A stretch of DNA of 64,000 nucleotides from Polytrichum commune. Taxonomy: Eukaryota > Streptophyta > Polytrichopsida > Polytrichales > Polytrichaceae. The DNA lies in NCBI GenBank assembly GCA_950295325.1, contig OX485803.1:56683554-56747553 (forward strand). Reading direction: 5' to 3'. This document shows positions 20,821 to 34,361 of this stretch, in pieces (position 1 is the first letter of the stretch; every line of letters begins with the position of its first letter). Position numbers and translations under genes: made by a program. The notes below the pieces were generated by a model, which saw only the letters and a program-made list of their open reading frames with translations, was not told where the DNA came from and searched no databases.

Positions 20821-23800
20821 TGTATTTTGTATTATAATGTATTTACAAGACGTTTTGTGATAAGATCATTTTTTCGTTCAAACTAATATTTTGTGCCCAC
20901 ATGTCCATAAAATGGCAGATGTTTGCTTCCTTTTTTTTGGTATATTGAAACCGTTACATGTGTTCACATAACCTTTGTAATCCTCATAAATGAAAATTTG
21001 TTCAAAATATAACCAATAAAATGCTTACATGATTTTCACCAAGATGTTTGAGATGTGGACCATATCAATGTGATCTTTAGAGGAATATCATTAACACTAC
21101 TTCACAAAGTTTTCACACTTTGTGATTTCATAGCGATCTTATAGCTTTTTGTTTTTTCTATTGGAAATGACCAATGCATGTCATTATGTAGAGAAGGCTT
21201 GAGCCTAATGTAAACTCCCAAACTTATGATCGTGGTAAATTTGATGTTTTTTTTATGTATAACCCAATACTTGCTATCAAGAGGTCTAGCATGACCACCA
21301 AAAGTCCAACATATCTTCATTCTTAGGGGCTCCCCCCATGCTCAGCCCAACCCACTCATGCAAAGTGGGTCACTATTTAGGAAAGCGGAGAGTGGTGGCA
21401 ATGCATCCTCATATGCATGCACCCACATTCCTATCAAGTCTAATACGGTATCTTTAAAAAGTCTTTTATTCTACTTAGAAAAGACAAAAGAGAGCATGTG
21501 AACATGGATAACAAATCATTAGGTAAAGTAAATATATTTAGTTATGAAGTGTGCATGTACGGCCTTCATTACATTCTAAAGTCATTTAAACTCTCCCGCA
21601 CGTGGCAAGAGTATATGAGTCACATTACCACTTGATGAGATTGACTAATATAAAGAGAGTAGGTAACCTACTCTTGATTCAAGGGTCAAAGGGGGGTATT
21701 GCAACAACCCTCACCAATGAGAGAGTTGCCCTAACTCCAAAACGGGTGCGTTGCCAATGCATTGGGGGCTCTCCCCCATCCATTCTAAAGAGTCAGTTGG
21801 ATTGAGCATAGGGAGAGGCCCTTAGGACACCTATAGGAGCAAGTTTTGTTTTCCCACACCTACCATTGGCGTTGAAGTAAAAACCCCGATCCTATACATT
21901 TGTTGTTGATTCGTATCCGTTGATGCCTAGCACTCAAGGTCCACTCAATCATAGTGGGGTATCCAAACAAACTGGATACTTCGACCAACCATCTGGGAGC
22001 CTGGGGCCTTGCCCTTGGTAGACATAGAGTAAACATACCTAATTATGATAACTTAAGCATTTTTGCATAAGTGTAGTACATGTGCGATATTGGGGTGATT
22101 TTTCACATGTCTAGAAATGGATATCACAACGTTTAACGGAAAAATGACAAATTATTTTGAAGTTTTGAAAACTATTATAAATTTGAAAAGCAAGATTCTC
22201 TCCCAACCCATATTCACATCACAGGTTGACCTATTTCCGATAATTAGGAGATGAAAACTTGAATACAATTGGTGTTTTGTTCAAGGGACCCGAATCCATG
22301 CCCTTTTAACTTCCTTTCTCCATCGCACCAAATGTGAAGGCTACATGTGTGATTCTTCATGACTTTTCCAGCACATTAGAAAATGACAACTACATGTGTG
22401 GAACTTCACGACTTTAGGGGACTATATATAATCATATTGCGTGGGGGGGGGGGGGGCATTAGATTTGGGTTCGTCTACTCTAGGTGTAGTCCGACTTGTC
22501 TGCATCCAGTCAAGGTGATCGCCTTTGAAGAAGGTCTTTGAAAAGAGACAATAATCTAGGGGCTCCCCCTCCAATTCTCGCAATCCTCGTTTTGGGATTA
22601 CATAAAGTTAGACCAACTTGAAATCGAAGCAACGCCATTATTCATGCCGGTGTCAATATCGGAGTGTCATCTCATATATATATATATATATATATATCTT
22701 TTCTTTTCTTTTTCTTTTGTTGATTCATTCTAGATTGACCTCAATAACTAATTTGGGGTCTCTAGCCCCGGTGAAGGTGCTAATCCAACTCCACCCCTTG
22801 GAAGATGTTGTGAACAAGTAGCCACCCCGATGGTGTCGCTTGGAAGTCGTCTAACAAGTGCCAAAAACTTGTCGAATGTGGGTCTTATGCAGTGCCCGAA
22901 GATCAAAAATTATATATGTTCGTTCATCAAAACTTCAAAAGAGCCGTGATCGCTCACATCCTCCCTCCCACTCTAACTAAATCTTGGGGTCAACTAAAAC
23001 CGCAAGTGTGGCTCGCTAGCCCCTTGGAACAATGGGGGCTGGAGGAGGAGACAAAAAGAACGACAAAAAGCCAAGGGCGGCCCCAGCACCTCCCACCATT
23101 TGGGCCCAATCATCCCAACGTTTATGGAGCCAAGCCCAAACCCCTCGGTTCGTGGGGGAAAAGTATTCCTCCAATAGTCGGCCCACATACCGAAGCCCAC
23201 GGGAGGGACGTTTCTCTAGGCACAAAATCGGGTTCCCAAACGCTTGCACCAACTCACAACGCTCGCTTACTTCTTACCATTTACCGTCCCCACTACTCTT
23301 GTCATTTGCAATAGAAATAATAGCCGTGAATTTTATGGCGATCATTTAGTGATGAATGAACAATCGTTTGTAACTATCCATGAAGAAGGTGTTCATATAA
23401 CATTACAAAGCTCCTTGGTTGTGTTTCATTGGACTACTGCATGTATCACATGAGCATAATATTCTATTTTAGTCGTGGGATTCTCCATTTACTTGTATGG
23501 GGAGCATCCAAGTTGTGTATTGTGAACCTTTCAACAAGAAATTGTAAGTTTACATTTTTTCACTCGCAACCTCTTTCTTTGGAAAGGGACCATGGTGTAG
23601 TTGCTTAGTGATGTTGGTATGCACTGCTTGACTTTGAGTGTATTTAATACAATATTTCTTGCTCATAAGAACATTTTATTTTATGTCTATTCATTCCCAT
23701 TATAATAGTTCTAGTTCTCTAATAGTACCATTTTCCGGAGTCGGTGTTTGTTTATTTCAAGTAATAGAAATAAGCAATGCTATAGATGAGTTCATTGTGT

Positions 23801-26800
23801 TTTCCACCTTCCAAATGGATGGTTTCATGTGGACATAAATAAACAACCAACGTCAGACAATCCAACTTGAATTTGAGCCCGTTGGCCCTACTCTGCTTGA
23901 GAATCCTCTTGGTGCAGGGTGGGGTTTCATGCATACGTTGCGGTGGGTGGGCTCTTGGCTTCCTACCCACCTAACAAGTTCTTTTCCGTCAAATAGAGAG
24001 AAGATTTCACAACAGGAATTGAACCGCCAACCACTCCATTCGAAAATGGGTACCTCTTCACTACCACCTGGTAGTTTAAGGTCATCTCGGACCTTTCATG
24101 TGGACACCACAAAGCTCCATCCACTAAACAAAGATTTCTACATCTTACAAAGCCTTACACTTGTACAACAACAACATACCTAACAAGATGCATCCCACTA
24201 CGGCCTTTAAAGCGACCCAAAAAAGTAATCGGGTTCAAGATCCTTCCCTCGCTTGGAAGAATTGAAACTAGCTAGGTTATAAATCGGTTTGACTTTGTAA
24301 ATGGGCATTATCATTCATAGGCCGCTCCCGTTGACGGGGTATATATACTAGATGTACCACCATGTGTTCGGAAGTTAATGTGTACAATCTCTCTCTAAAA
24401 ATGACTCAAGGGGCTTGCTCAAAATGGAGGCCAAGTGTCCGCCCTTAATTTGGGCCCTCGGTCACATGGAGGTGTCCGGTGGGGGCCCAATTGGTAGAAT
24501 GATGTCCGCATGCCATGTACGTGTGAGTGACATTTCGTATCACAATCTCCGATTTCCATTCAAATATGTGAGATTTTCCAATTCATTATGTAACACGAGG
24601 AATAACAGGAAATGGTTTAATATAATGGTATAATTAAATAATATTATTTAGATTATTTAGATTATATATATATATATATATAAGACTAATTCATTTAAGT
24701 TGGTTGGAGGAGGTGTACTATTACATCGGTAGCAGAGTAAAGGAGACATCTAAATTTGGACTAGATTCCGGGGGACTACTGGTATATAATTCTGAAACCA
24801 AGGGGGGAGTGGGCCAATTTTATAATAAACTAAAATAAATAATAATATTTATTTATTTATATTCACATATTTATTTGGCCCTAAGGCTGGGGAAATGGCA
24901 CGGCTGTCATTCGCCAAGTCCCATTGGTCAAGAGCCTTGACCCATTGCCCCCTCACAAACCAATAGTTTATTTAACACCCTAACCTAACTTAACTTCTTT
25001 GGGTTTTTCTTTTTAATTCTTTCTTTTTCTTACCCACACAGTTTCCCTTTAGGCTCCACGGTCATTATCCCAATTGCTGTTTGTTACTATTTGGAGTTAT
25101 GCAGAGTTACAAATAAATTATGAGAATGTAATATGTTTCCAAGCAAAGTCATTTATGTTGTAGAATGTCTAAACAACCTATTGAAAATTTGTTGGTAAAG
25201 ATTTATCTCTTGGATAAGACATTATTAGATTAACCCTCACTAATAACACTCACTAATTAAGATAATCAATGTAGTAACCATGAGCTTTATGTTTAGGATT
25301 CACCAATATAACACACTAGACACACGTCTCTTTGAGTTGGGCCCCACCACCAAAGTAAAGGGTTATTGTAAAACCACGACTCCCATAGGTTTGTGGTGTA
25401 TTCATCTCAAGTGGGTTTCCCTTATACTAACTTGGGGCCTCTAATGCTAAATTTGAGGTCATATACTCCAAAATAAATAAAGTGGATTGCATTGTCACCT
25501 TGGGTAATAATGGTGGCGCTCCAACCCAAAGAGATGGGCGTCTAGCCCTGGCCCAATAAAGATAGCACACAAAATGAAAATTGTAATGATCTTTAACTTT
25601 GACAATAATATACAATTAAAAAAGGGGGGTTGTTGTTGTTGTTGTTGTTGTTGTAAAAGCTTGTCCCTCCCAAGTTTGCACTTCTTAATTCATTTCAATT
25701 GAGTCCCTCTAGACTATACCATGATCACAAACCCAAAATTAGGGGCATAGATGGCTACCAATAAAAACCACCAAGGTATGCAATGTTTCTATACATTTTT
25801 ACCCTCCCCCTGGTAGGTGCCACAAAACATCACATGCATAAATAGTTAAAGGTCCATGAGAATCCAAAAAAGTAAGTTGACACATTAGACATATAATATA
25901 ATATTTCAAGGAAGAGATTGAGAGGGACATGATGGTCATCAATATGATGATCATTTTTAGGTAGGCGTTGCCAAAACCAACACTATGCACCATATTCAAA
26001 TATGTGAGGCCAATCAAATGTATGTTTGTGGTTGTGCAGTGTTGTAGGTTCAATACTATGTTGGGGTTTACATACCTTATAACACGGAATTACAAAAATG
26101 TTCATTGACATTAGTGTAAGATTTTCAATAATTTATAAGCAAAAAATTTGTGCGTCACGCTACTAAAAGAATGAATATATACATACACAATGTGTTCATT
26201 CTCCAAAATGTATGTGTTCTATGTAGTGTGATACATAAAGTGATTCAATTTTAGTCACATGCTCTCTTATCACCACCATTGATCTTGATAGAATATTTTG
26301 GCTTTGGGAATGCTTTTCTATGGTTTTACACACACCATCTTTTCTAAAGCTTACACCTCCACTTTCCATAGTTTGCCATACAAATCCTACTCCTTATACA
26401 TAGATAAATTTCCCCTCTTCCTCGTCCAAAAACCTATATGTATTCCCATCAACAACGTATACCACTTTGTACCAACTTTCATTATTGAAGCCCTCGCCTC
26501 CACCTTCCAACTCACACATTTGTACTTCTCCTCCCTCCTTAAGAGCCCCTCCCGCATCAACAATACTACTCTCCCCACATTTGAGATGCATTTTATGCTT
26601 CTCATCAATGGCAAGGCAATGGACTTGTGCCTGTTTGTGGCATCATACTACTACAACCCTCAATACATCTGAGTGGCCTTACCACCCAAGCCATTCCATA
26701 ATCCATCACCAATATTATAATACATCATCAATTGTCAACTAACATCCCAGACGCCTACACCTTTGTACCATCCCACCCCACACACTTTGATACACATGTT

Positions 26801-29800
26801 TCAGGCGATTCTCTACATATTATAAATACAAAGAACCATTTCTCACATCCATTTTATGTACCATAAACCTTATAAAGACACACAACCTCTTGAATAGACT
26901 AGCCTCATGCCAATCAAATACAATCCTACACATGCATATTAAATTGATGGATCATTCACCCCCTTTCCCCTCCCCACCCCAAACATGATGACGACAATGG
27001 TAACATTGCTTACTCATGAGTTTATAATGCACATCACAACATCAACATTGCAACCAAACATATGGCTTCCAAACAATTTTTGTGCAAAGCTATACATCAT
27101 TCTCTTAGTAGTCCAATAGATCCAATGCCTCCCACAAAACATCCACATCTTTACATATAGTCTTAAGAACGTTTATTTTCTACACAACCACTTATAACAC
27201 CCATCCTCACAACATAACCACCCCAATAGACTCCTCATCTCCACTATGATATTTCAAATTGAAGAAGCCCATCACATGGTGACTATCCAAAAAACTAGAG
27301 CCCATGCAATCATTCGTGGTAATGATGAAGCAAATAAACTCGCCAAAGGTGACACTATCAATGACACCATTGAACACTTCCCATTCCATCTTATCAGCCA
27401 TACCATGTTGCATACAATTCATAAGCCCTCCATTAGTGACAAAATCATGGAACAAAAGGAGGAAGCTTAAACATTTTTGGAAGCATGTAGGAGAGGAGCA
27501 AGGAGAGTAGCGGTGTCTGGCAAGGTTGGATCTAGTTTGAATAGGCCAATGAGGCCAATGAGGCCAATTAGATCCAGGGTGGAATATTACCAGGGCCTCA
27601 ACAAGCAAGTTTCGGCTTGGACAGTTGGTCAATAGCATACACCTATCACGAAGGTATCAAGTCCTGAAGTCGGGTATCCTAAGGGTATGAACACCTCACG
27701 CAAGGTATCATGAGGGCATGAAGGGCCTTAAGCAAGGTATTGCAAGGGTATCAAAACCTTAAACATGGTATCTTGAGGACATGAGGGGGCCTCAAGCAAG
27801 ATATCCCAAAGATATTGGATAAGCCTGACACGACACCACATGAGTACTTGAGAGGTACAACTGCCGGTCATGTTTCATACATGTGAGTCAAGGGTCATCA
27901 AACCACCTAGGATTGGCTCCTTACACATCTAAAACTAGCCTATTTGGAAGGAGATGATTTGACCCACGTCTCACAAAGAAGTAAAGGGGGTATATGAGAC
28001 ACAAGGACGATTGTGGTGAACTGGAAACATGAATAGTTATCAAGACAAAAATGAGTTCCACAAAAATGGTTACTCTCAACGTCTAAGAAAGCTATCATTT
28101 AGGATTTTAAAAATTAGAATTAATGCCACCTTGGAAAAGATAAGAGGATGTGGATAACAAGGAGGGCCAAGAAAAAGGTTCTTGGCAAGAACATTATATC
28201 TTCCCTTGGCTTAGGTAATAGATAGATAGATAGATAGAATTGAGAATTAATCTACCATTTTGGAAATAAGAAGAACATAAAGATTATGTGCTCTCTTTTG
28301 AGGATCCCGTAAGAGTACTCTTGGAGAAAATATAAGACACATCAATCTAGGTGGAAGGTATATGATAGGAGCCACCTCTCACTACATATAGAGTCAGAAT
28401 TAGAGAATACCTTACTTATTCACAAGAGATAGGCTACAAGAGGTAGGTTCTTTGTATCTATATCATTTTTACATGCAAATAGTTTCAAGCTCAAACTTTC
28501 TTCATGATAGTTATTCAAGGTAGAGGCAAAGTAATTGATAGGATAGAAACCATTAAGTTGGTAGGTTGTGCAAGAAAGATTGTGTTATGCTTGACGAGTG
28601 CTATGTATAGAAACTCACATAAAGTGATGATAGTTGCATGGGTCTAAGAAGTTGACTTGTGTGAAAATTTGATTATAGAGTTATAAAGAGAGTGAGTGAG
28701 AATCAATATTTGAGAGCTTCATGCACGCTTAAGGGATAAGGGATGCCGCATGTGTGAGTTGTTACTAATTGGAGTGAAATGACTTGGATATGTGAGAATA
28801 TTCCTTGACATACAAAAGCAATCATAGAGAGAGGACGAGACAACTTAAGAAAGTTGCTACAGGAGAATAATCACATAAGGAGGAGACATAGTGTTTGTGG
28901 AGAGAGAATGCATGCAAGGAGAAGTGGTTTTTGAGCACATATAATTCTATTCTCTAAGGGAAGATATCATCGCTTTAAGTCAAGGAATGTTATCTTTCGA
29001 CATAATTCAAACAAAATTAATCACTCGTGTATCTAAGCTATCCCACCATCATTGAACTCACATACATACTATTAAGTATATCATATCTTAGTCACAAAAA
29101 TGACTAATTACTTATGTATTGGAAGAATTGTGAATAATGAGAAGAAACATATGCGTAACGTAAATTATGATGAGTTCCTCAATTGTATTGAGTGATCATA
29201 TAATATGATGAGATTGCTATGAGTGACCTTTAAATATCAAAATTTATGGGTGTATTAAAAATAGGATGTAGATATTTATAGCTGCAACTATGTACTGACC
29301 TTATCATATTGGAAGAATATTAAGAGAAGATAACTAGCATAATGAAGAGTTTGGGGAATTGAGAAGAATTTTAGGAGTGATGCGAAGATGCCTCTTTGAG
29401 AGACAAGGTGTCAAGGAAGTTGAGAATGAGTTGAGGTATTATTACACATGTGGAGAGAAATTGTTTTCTACATGAAAAGAGAGTCTCCAACAACAACTTG
29501 GTGATTATTAGATTGTTTACTACACATACCTCACAAGGACGTGACTTAAATAATGGAGAACAACAAGTAGGAGGATATGAAAAGAATTAAAGGAGGAGAA
29601 GATTGGTCAAAAAAACTAAGGAGGGAAGTGTGAGAGTTATTAATGAGATGAGATCTCTTGGGTACTTGTCACTTGGTTATGTCACTAGGTTATTTTGGAG
29701 GAATGGCTACTTTGCCCATCCCATCTCTCACCACCCACTCAAGACTTTGCTACATAAATCCTTTTCTCTTCAACATATACATTAAAATCCTCCCACCTTG

Positions 29801-30844
29801 ATGTCCTCATACCATTTCCTCATCCATAATCACAAATTACTCCCCCCCCCCTCCTAAATGCCATACAACCTCATCAACACCTTCCAACCCACACACTTTT
29901 ATCTCTCCAAACCAATCACTTGCCCTAATTACTTCACATATTACCACTCCCAAGATGACCATGACGTGGATTTTGGCTCACTAGGCCCAACCTTCTCCCA
30001 CCAATGGATTGATCATGATTTTGTCCATATCACGGACATAACCCTCGTCCCAAAAGCCATAAAATGGGCAAGACTAGTAGCCCATACAAACCCTAGCTAC
30101 AACACATTATTAATTATATACCATGATGATTGATCCCATAACACATTTAACCCATCCACCAATTGAATGCAACCCCTCTCATCACGTTCCCCCTGCAACT
30201 ATTACAATACCCTTAACAAACGACACTCCCCACGTACTATAATACCAAAGAATTACTTCTCACCTCACTCATCGCTTTAACACATACCAACATCCAAACA
30301 AGAATCATTTCCTCCATACAAAACCTACCAGTTATTTTCCTCCAATCTCGTAATACCTACCCATCTCTCCCCCCCCCCCCCCCCCTTACAGCCACCAAGA
30401 TTTCCAAAAATTGGCACAAGGCCGCTCCACCACCACCGCCTCCCACACCACTACACATATCCCTCCTAGCATCACTCACCACCATTCACCCGCTCAAATA
30501 CCACCGAACTTGATCATATTATACAAATGGCTCATTCACCCCCTACTAGACATCAAAGGTAATGGCAACATAGCATGATCAGAGGGTCTTCAACACCCCC
30601 TTCAAGTTCGTATATCCACTGAATTGCCAAGTTATTTGAATATCTTAAGAGCCAAATTATACATATTATGAATCACTGTAGAACACACAAAATCACTCAC
30701 CACCGACATATTCATATTTACTAACAACCTTACCAATATTTACCTCGTACAAAACCATACATGAGACCCTTCCCAAAATAGTGGGAAGAGTTGTATATAA
30801 AACCCCCAAATAATTTCATTAAAAAAGTAACATAACAACATTTC
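20821..30844. other. 10-kb gene-less repeat-rich stretch
   Basis: No host gene or RNA gene was recognised. Contents seen: TA microsatellites at 22674-22697 and 24663-24682, a GTT repeat at 25630-25654, a GATA repeat at 28220-28239, G/C runs at 22443-22456 (G), 29842-29851 and 30369-30385 (C), and a 32-bp degenerate tandem repeat at 27648-27830. The plus strand is C+A-rich at about 26280-27200 and 29700-30790. The ORFs there (for example 26298-26672) follow this composition and show no domain. Confidence 0.5.
27648..27830 (+). repeat. degenerate tandem repeat, period about 32 bp
   Basis: Units begin CAAGGTATCATGAGGG (27701), CAAGGTATTGCAAGGG (27733), CATGGTATCTTGAGGA (27764) and CAAGATATCCCAAAGA (27797), with more diverged units before. 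Each ends near CCTTAAG or CCTCAAG. Confidence 0.75.
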
Positions 30845-31085
30845 TTTTCCATGGGCCCCTACCTTTTCCTATCATACCACCTCTTTTGCCTCTGTCACCG
30901 CAAAACCCGATGGACCATATCAGTATTATTAGGCCTTGAAATTTTTATTTTGGGGACCTCGACCTTCATGGTCCCTCTGCCATTTTTTTCTTAGTGGAAA
31001 CCAAAGTGGTCTTGGGACAAGCTCAATAGCCAATCAATGCTCTTACAACGCCATGGTCCGACTTCCTGGTCCATAGTGTAAACCG
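30845..31085 (+). repeat. dispersed repeat, copy 1 (partner at 42817-43060)
   Basis: It shares a series of blocks with 42817-43060: CTTTTGCCTCT, CACAAAAC/CGCAAAAC, TGGACCATRTCAGT, TAGGCCTT, GGGACCT, AAGTGGTC and CTTCCTGGTCCAT. Order and strand are the same. The family is not recognised. Confidence 0.7.
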
Positions 31086-34000
31086 GCCCTTAAGAGTAAT
31101 ACTTGGGGCTACTTAAAGAGATATCACCAAAGGAGGAGCCCACATCAACAAGGAGCATTTTAAGTGAGATCAAAGAGTAGAGGAAATTATGAAAGAAACT
31201 TCTAAGAAGAGCAAGAAGAAGCTTTCTTTGAAAGCTTGAAGGAGAATGCTAACTTATTGATGAGGATAATAGGTAGTTTAGTCATCTTGACCCGGATGAC
31301 ACTCTTGGTCATTATGATACAGTCCACCCTAGAACCAAGTAGAGGTAGTTGAGCTCTACATACCACCCCATTTAGTCCCGCAAGTCATATCACCTCTACA
31401 CAACATGATGATTCTATCTGCAACTTCCAATGGAATATTTGAAAAGAAAACTTAGAAATCTTACCTAAGATGCCAAATGCACAACCCCCTAAATGAAGAA
31501 GTGATTCAATAATAATGACATCCAACACCCATGGTCCAACATATTTTGGGACCTCCCCACCACTACAGTAGCACAAATCACACAACTCTTAAAGTTTTCA
31601 TTATTATTTATCCATGGGCAATGCTAAATTATTTGGCGGGGGGGGGGACTAGCGGTATTTTAGAAACAATGTGCGATAAAATATAGGGTATTTAATATTC
31701 ATTCGAAGTAACATTTTGAAGAATTCTATATAAAATATAGGGGTCGAATTAATGTTGGAAACCAATTATAAAAAAATATTGTGCAATATAACATGTATAA
31801 GGGAGCACATTTTGCTTCATCAAAGAAGATGGAGGGCTCAATTTTATTCCATGAAGATTTCTCTTCAATAAGGATACTTTGAACTCCATTTTGTTTAAAT
31901 GTTGACACGAAGGGGTTTATTTAAGACAATATTCGATATTCGAAATTCTTTTGCAAATGTTGTACAAACTCTTGCTATCTTGAAAATGTTGAATAGTTGT
32001 GTTTCTTAACACACTAAATTTTAAGGTTGCAGTCTACTTGCATTCTTCATTACAATCTTGTTGGTAAAATTAGTTTCTATTCTTTTTTTCTTCTTGCCAT
32101 ACCACAACAATGTCAATTCACAATGTACTCCCCCCCCCCCCCCCGGGTAAAAATTAAAGGTTATTAAAAATTTGTAAGAAAAATAAGGTATTTAATATTG
32201 AATGCATTCTACATTTCTAATTACCAATAGGGTATTGAAATTTTAAGCTCGTTAGATTTTTTTCTACTTTAAGAACTCCTAATATTCTAATTCTTAAAGA
32301 TAATACCCTCCTTGAAAATAAGTAATTGTCGCAAGTGTCTCCAAAGATTCACTATGAGTGCCCCTCCCCCCCCCCCTCTCCCCCCAACGGGCAAATTATT
32401 CATTATTATCAAAAACTTCACATCACACTTTGCAATCTATGCAACACCAACACCAATGACACATGTACTCATCTCCTTTCAACCTATCCCAACCGACACA
32501 TCATCGCCCTATGTACCATCCGACACAACAAACGGGTTTGTTGTCTTGTGACAGTCTGAAAATCCCAGCATGCCATGTGTTGCTATAAACTTACACATGA
32601 GGGCCACTCCCCAAACTTTCTACTAGACAACAATGTTGTCTCTTGGCTCCTTCTACGCACTTGCTTTGCTCCCCAATGTTGATGCCTCACCCATTTATGA
32701 CCAAATGCCCTACATGTTCATGGAATCCCCCTCACACCACTCTTCCTTTTCAACCCACATCCAGTTCATTGAATATACACGAAATGATCGCTTGTCCGAC
32801 ACAACCATCGCAAATAAGGTTGAAAAATACATCACAGTCGGGGTTAGGGGAGCAATTTGTAACCCATGTATCCAATTTCTTAACAATCTCCCCTTGCCTA
32901 TCTTCAACAACACATCTCTTGTGAATTCCCTTCATCCAAACACATTTAAATATTTAGCCTTGTTATAAACAAACAAAAACTGGAGACACAACAACCCCAT
33001 ACCCCCATCCCTCCCTCCCCCCCTATACACCCACTCATAATCGATGTATTATCCCCTCCTCACACCCCCCCTCCTCCCTAAGTACCAATTGCCCACCCAT
33101 TAAAAAGTAGGAAGTAAACCCTCCATCATTCCCAAGAGTACGGGCTCTTGGATGACGGTTGGGCAATGGGCATTTTGGTGTTGATGCTCCCATGCTGAAG
33201 TTTTTTACTCTTTTTTTCTTCATCATTCTCTAGCTACTTATGTAAAAAATGACCCCATCTAAAATCAACTCATTCTTCAAGTGCACTTGTCTAATTGGTT
33301 GAGTACCTTGATGTTATTGAAGATTTGGGTACAACTACACAACATGACTATTGCTATATGCAAATACATATGCAATATTTTGATCATCACTTAGTTATGT
33401 ATATATATATAAAACTAAGTGATGATATAAAATGTTGTTTCAAACCCACAAACATAAAACGATACACATGATTTCAGACTTGGTAAGGCTTGCAGAATTT
33501 GTGCATTTAGATCCCCGTGGACCTTGAAATGTAATTGATTTTAGAGTCATGTTTAATCCCATTCTCATAGCAGTGAATGTATAGAAGATTTGGTAATTGA
33601 TTCGGTTTTTTCTTGGATTAATTGCACACCACAAGAGGACATACCTCATTGAAATATTATTATATACATGTCTATCTTAGTTTGTAACTTGATATCTAGA
33701 TGAGAAAGCTTAAAGTGCAGTAGAATGTTATCATAGTAAGATATGCATGTGTTAAGCAAGCACTTTAAGCACTTCACCCACTTCTCATATGTTGCGAAGC
33801 ATGCAATTAGTGTGAAACGATGACCAATTCCAAAAATGTATTTGCAACCATTTTCCTTGTCATTTCCAGAGCTCATATAAGTATCTTATTGATAGTCAAA
33901 GTGAAGACATTTGTTTAACATTAAATGGTCTTACAAGTCCCCCCCCCCCTCCCCTCAAAAAATTAAAATAAAGACTATATATATAGTTGATTATAAAACC

Positions 34001-34133
34001 TAGAAAGATTAATATGTTATGAGCATGTGGTCCTATGTTTTCTTGATGTGCATTCTTACATCCACACCTAACCACACACCACTCACATATAGTTGTTCAA
34101 TTAGAAAAGTAACCATGAAAAGCATGCTAACCT
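31086..34133. other. gene-less stretch with G/C homopolymer runs
   Basis: Runs: G at 31638-31647; C at 32130-32144, 32366-32376 and 33939-33949. The part at 32300-33110 is C+A-rich, which keeps several overlapping frames open (for example 32633-32968). None shows a recognisable domain or a believable gene structure. Confidence 0.5.
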
Positions 34134-34361
34134 TACTACACTAAATATTGTATTCTATGTCACTTACTATATGGAGAAACACAATGCTATATCTTTTTAC
34201 TGTAACTATATTTCTTACCAAGGCGAAGATGTTGATGTTCTGTAATGTCCAAACAACCAACTTGACCTTTGTTGATAAAAGTTAGATATAAATAAATAGT
34301 TATAGCATTGTGTAATTCCAAACAACTAAATACAACACTAAATGCAATGTTTAGCGTAGCT
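34134..34361. mobile_element. MITE-like element related to the one at 52064-52435
   Basis: The left end is CTACACTAAATATTGTATTC. The right end in reverse is GCTACGCTAAACATTGCATTTAG. This is the CTACACTAAAYA terminal repeat also seen at 52064-52435. The length is about 228 bp with no coding capacity. Limits are good to a few bases. Confidence 0.6.

Noticed and set aside
22892-23314. 140-codon plus-strand ORF resembling a degraded gag-like region
   Set aside because: Pro-rich and basic, but no zinc knuckle, gag motif or neighbouring retroelement domain could be found.
26298-26672. 124-codon plus-strand ORF
   Set aside because: Same composition effect; antisense frames are equally open, and no domain is seen.
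27648-27830. Regularly spaced repeats considered as a CRISPR-like array
   Set aside because: The 32-base units are contiguous and degenerate with no unique spacers, and the genome is a plant's. It is an ordinary tandem repeat.
32633-32968. 111-codon plus-strand ORF
   Set aside because: It lies in a C+A-rich block where several overlapping frames are open on both strands. No domain, splice structure or homologue is recognisable.
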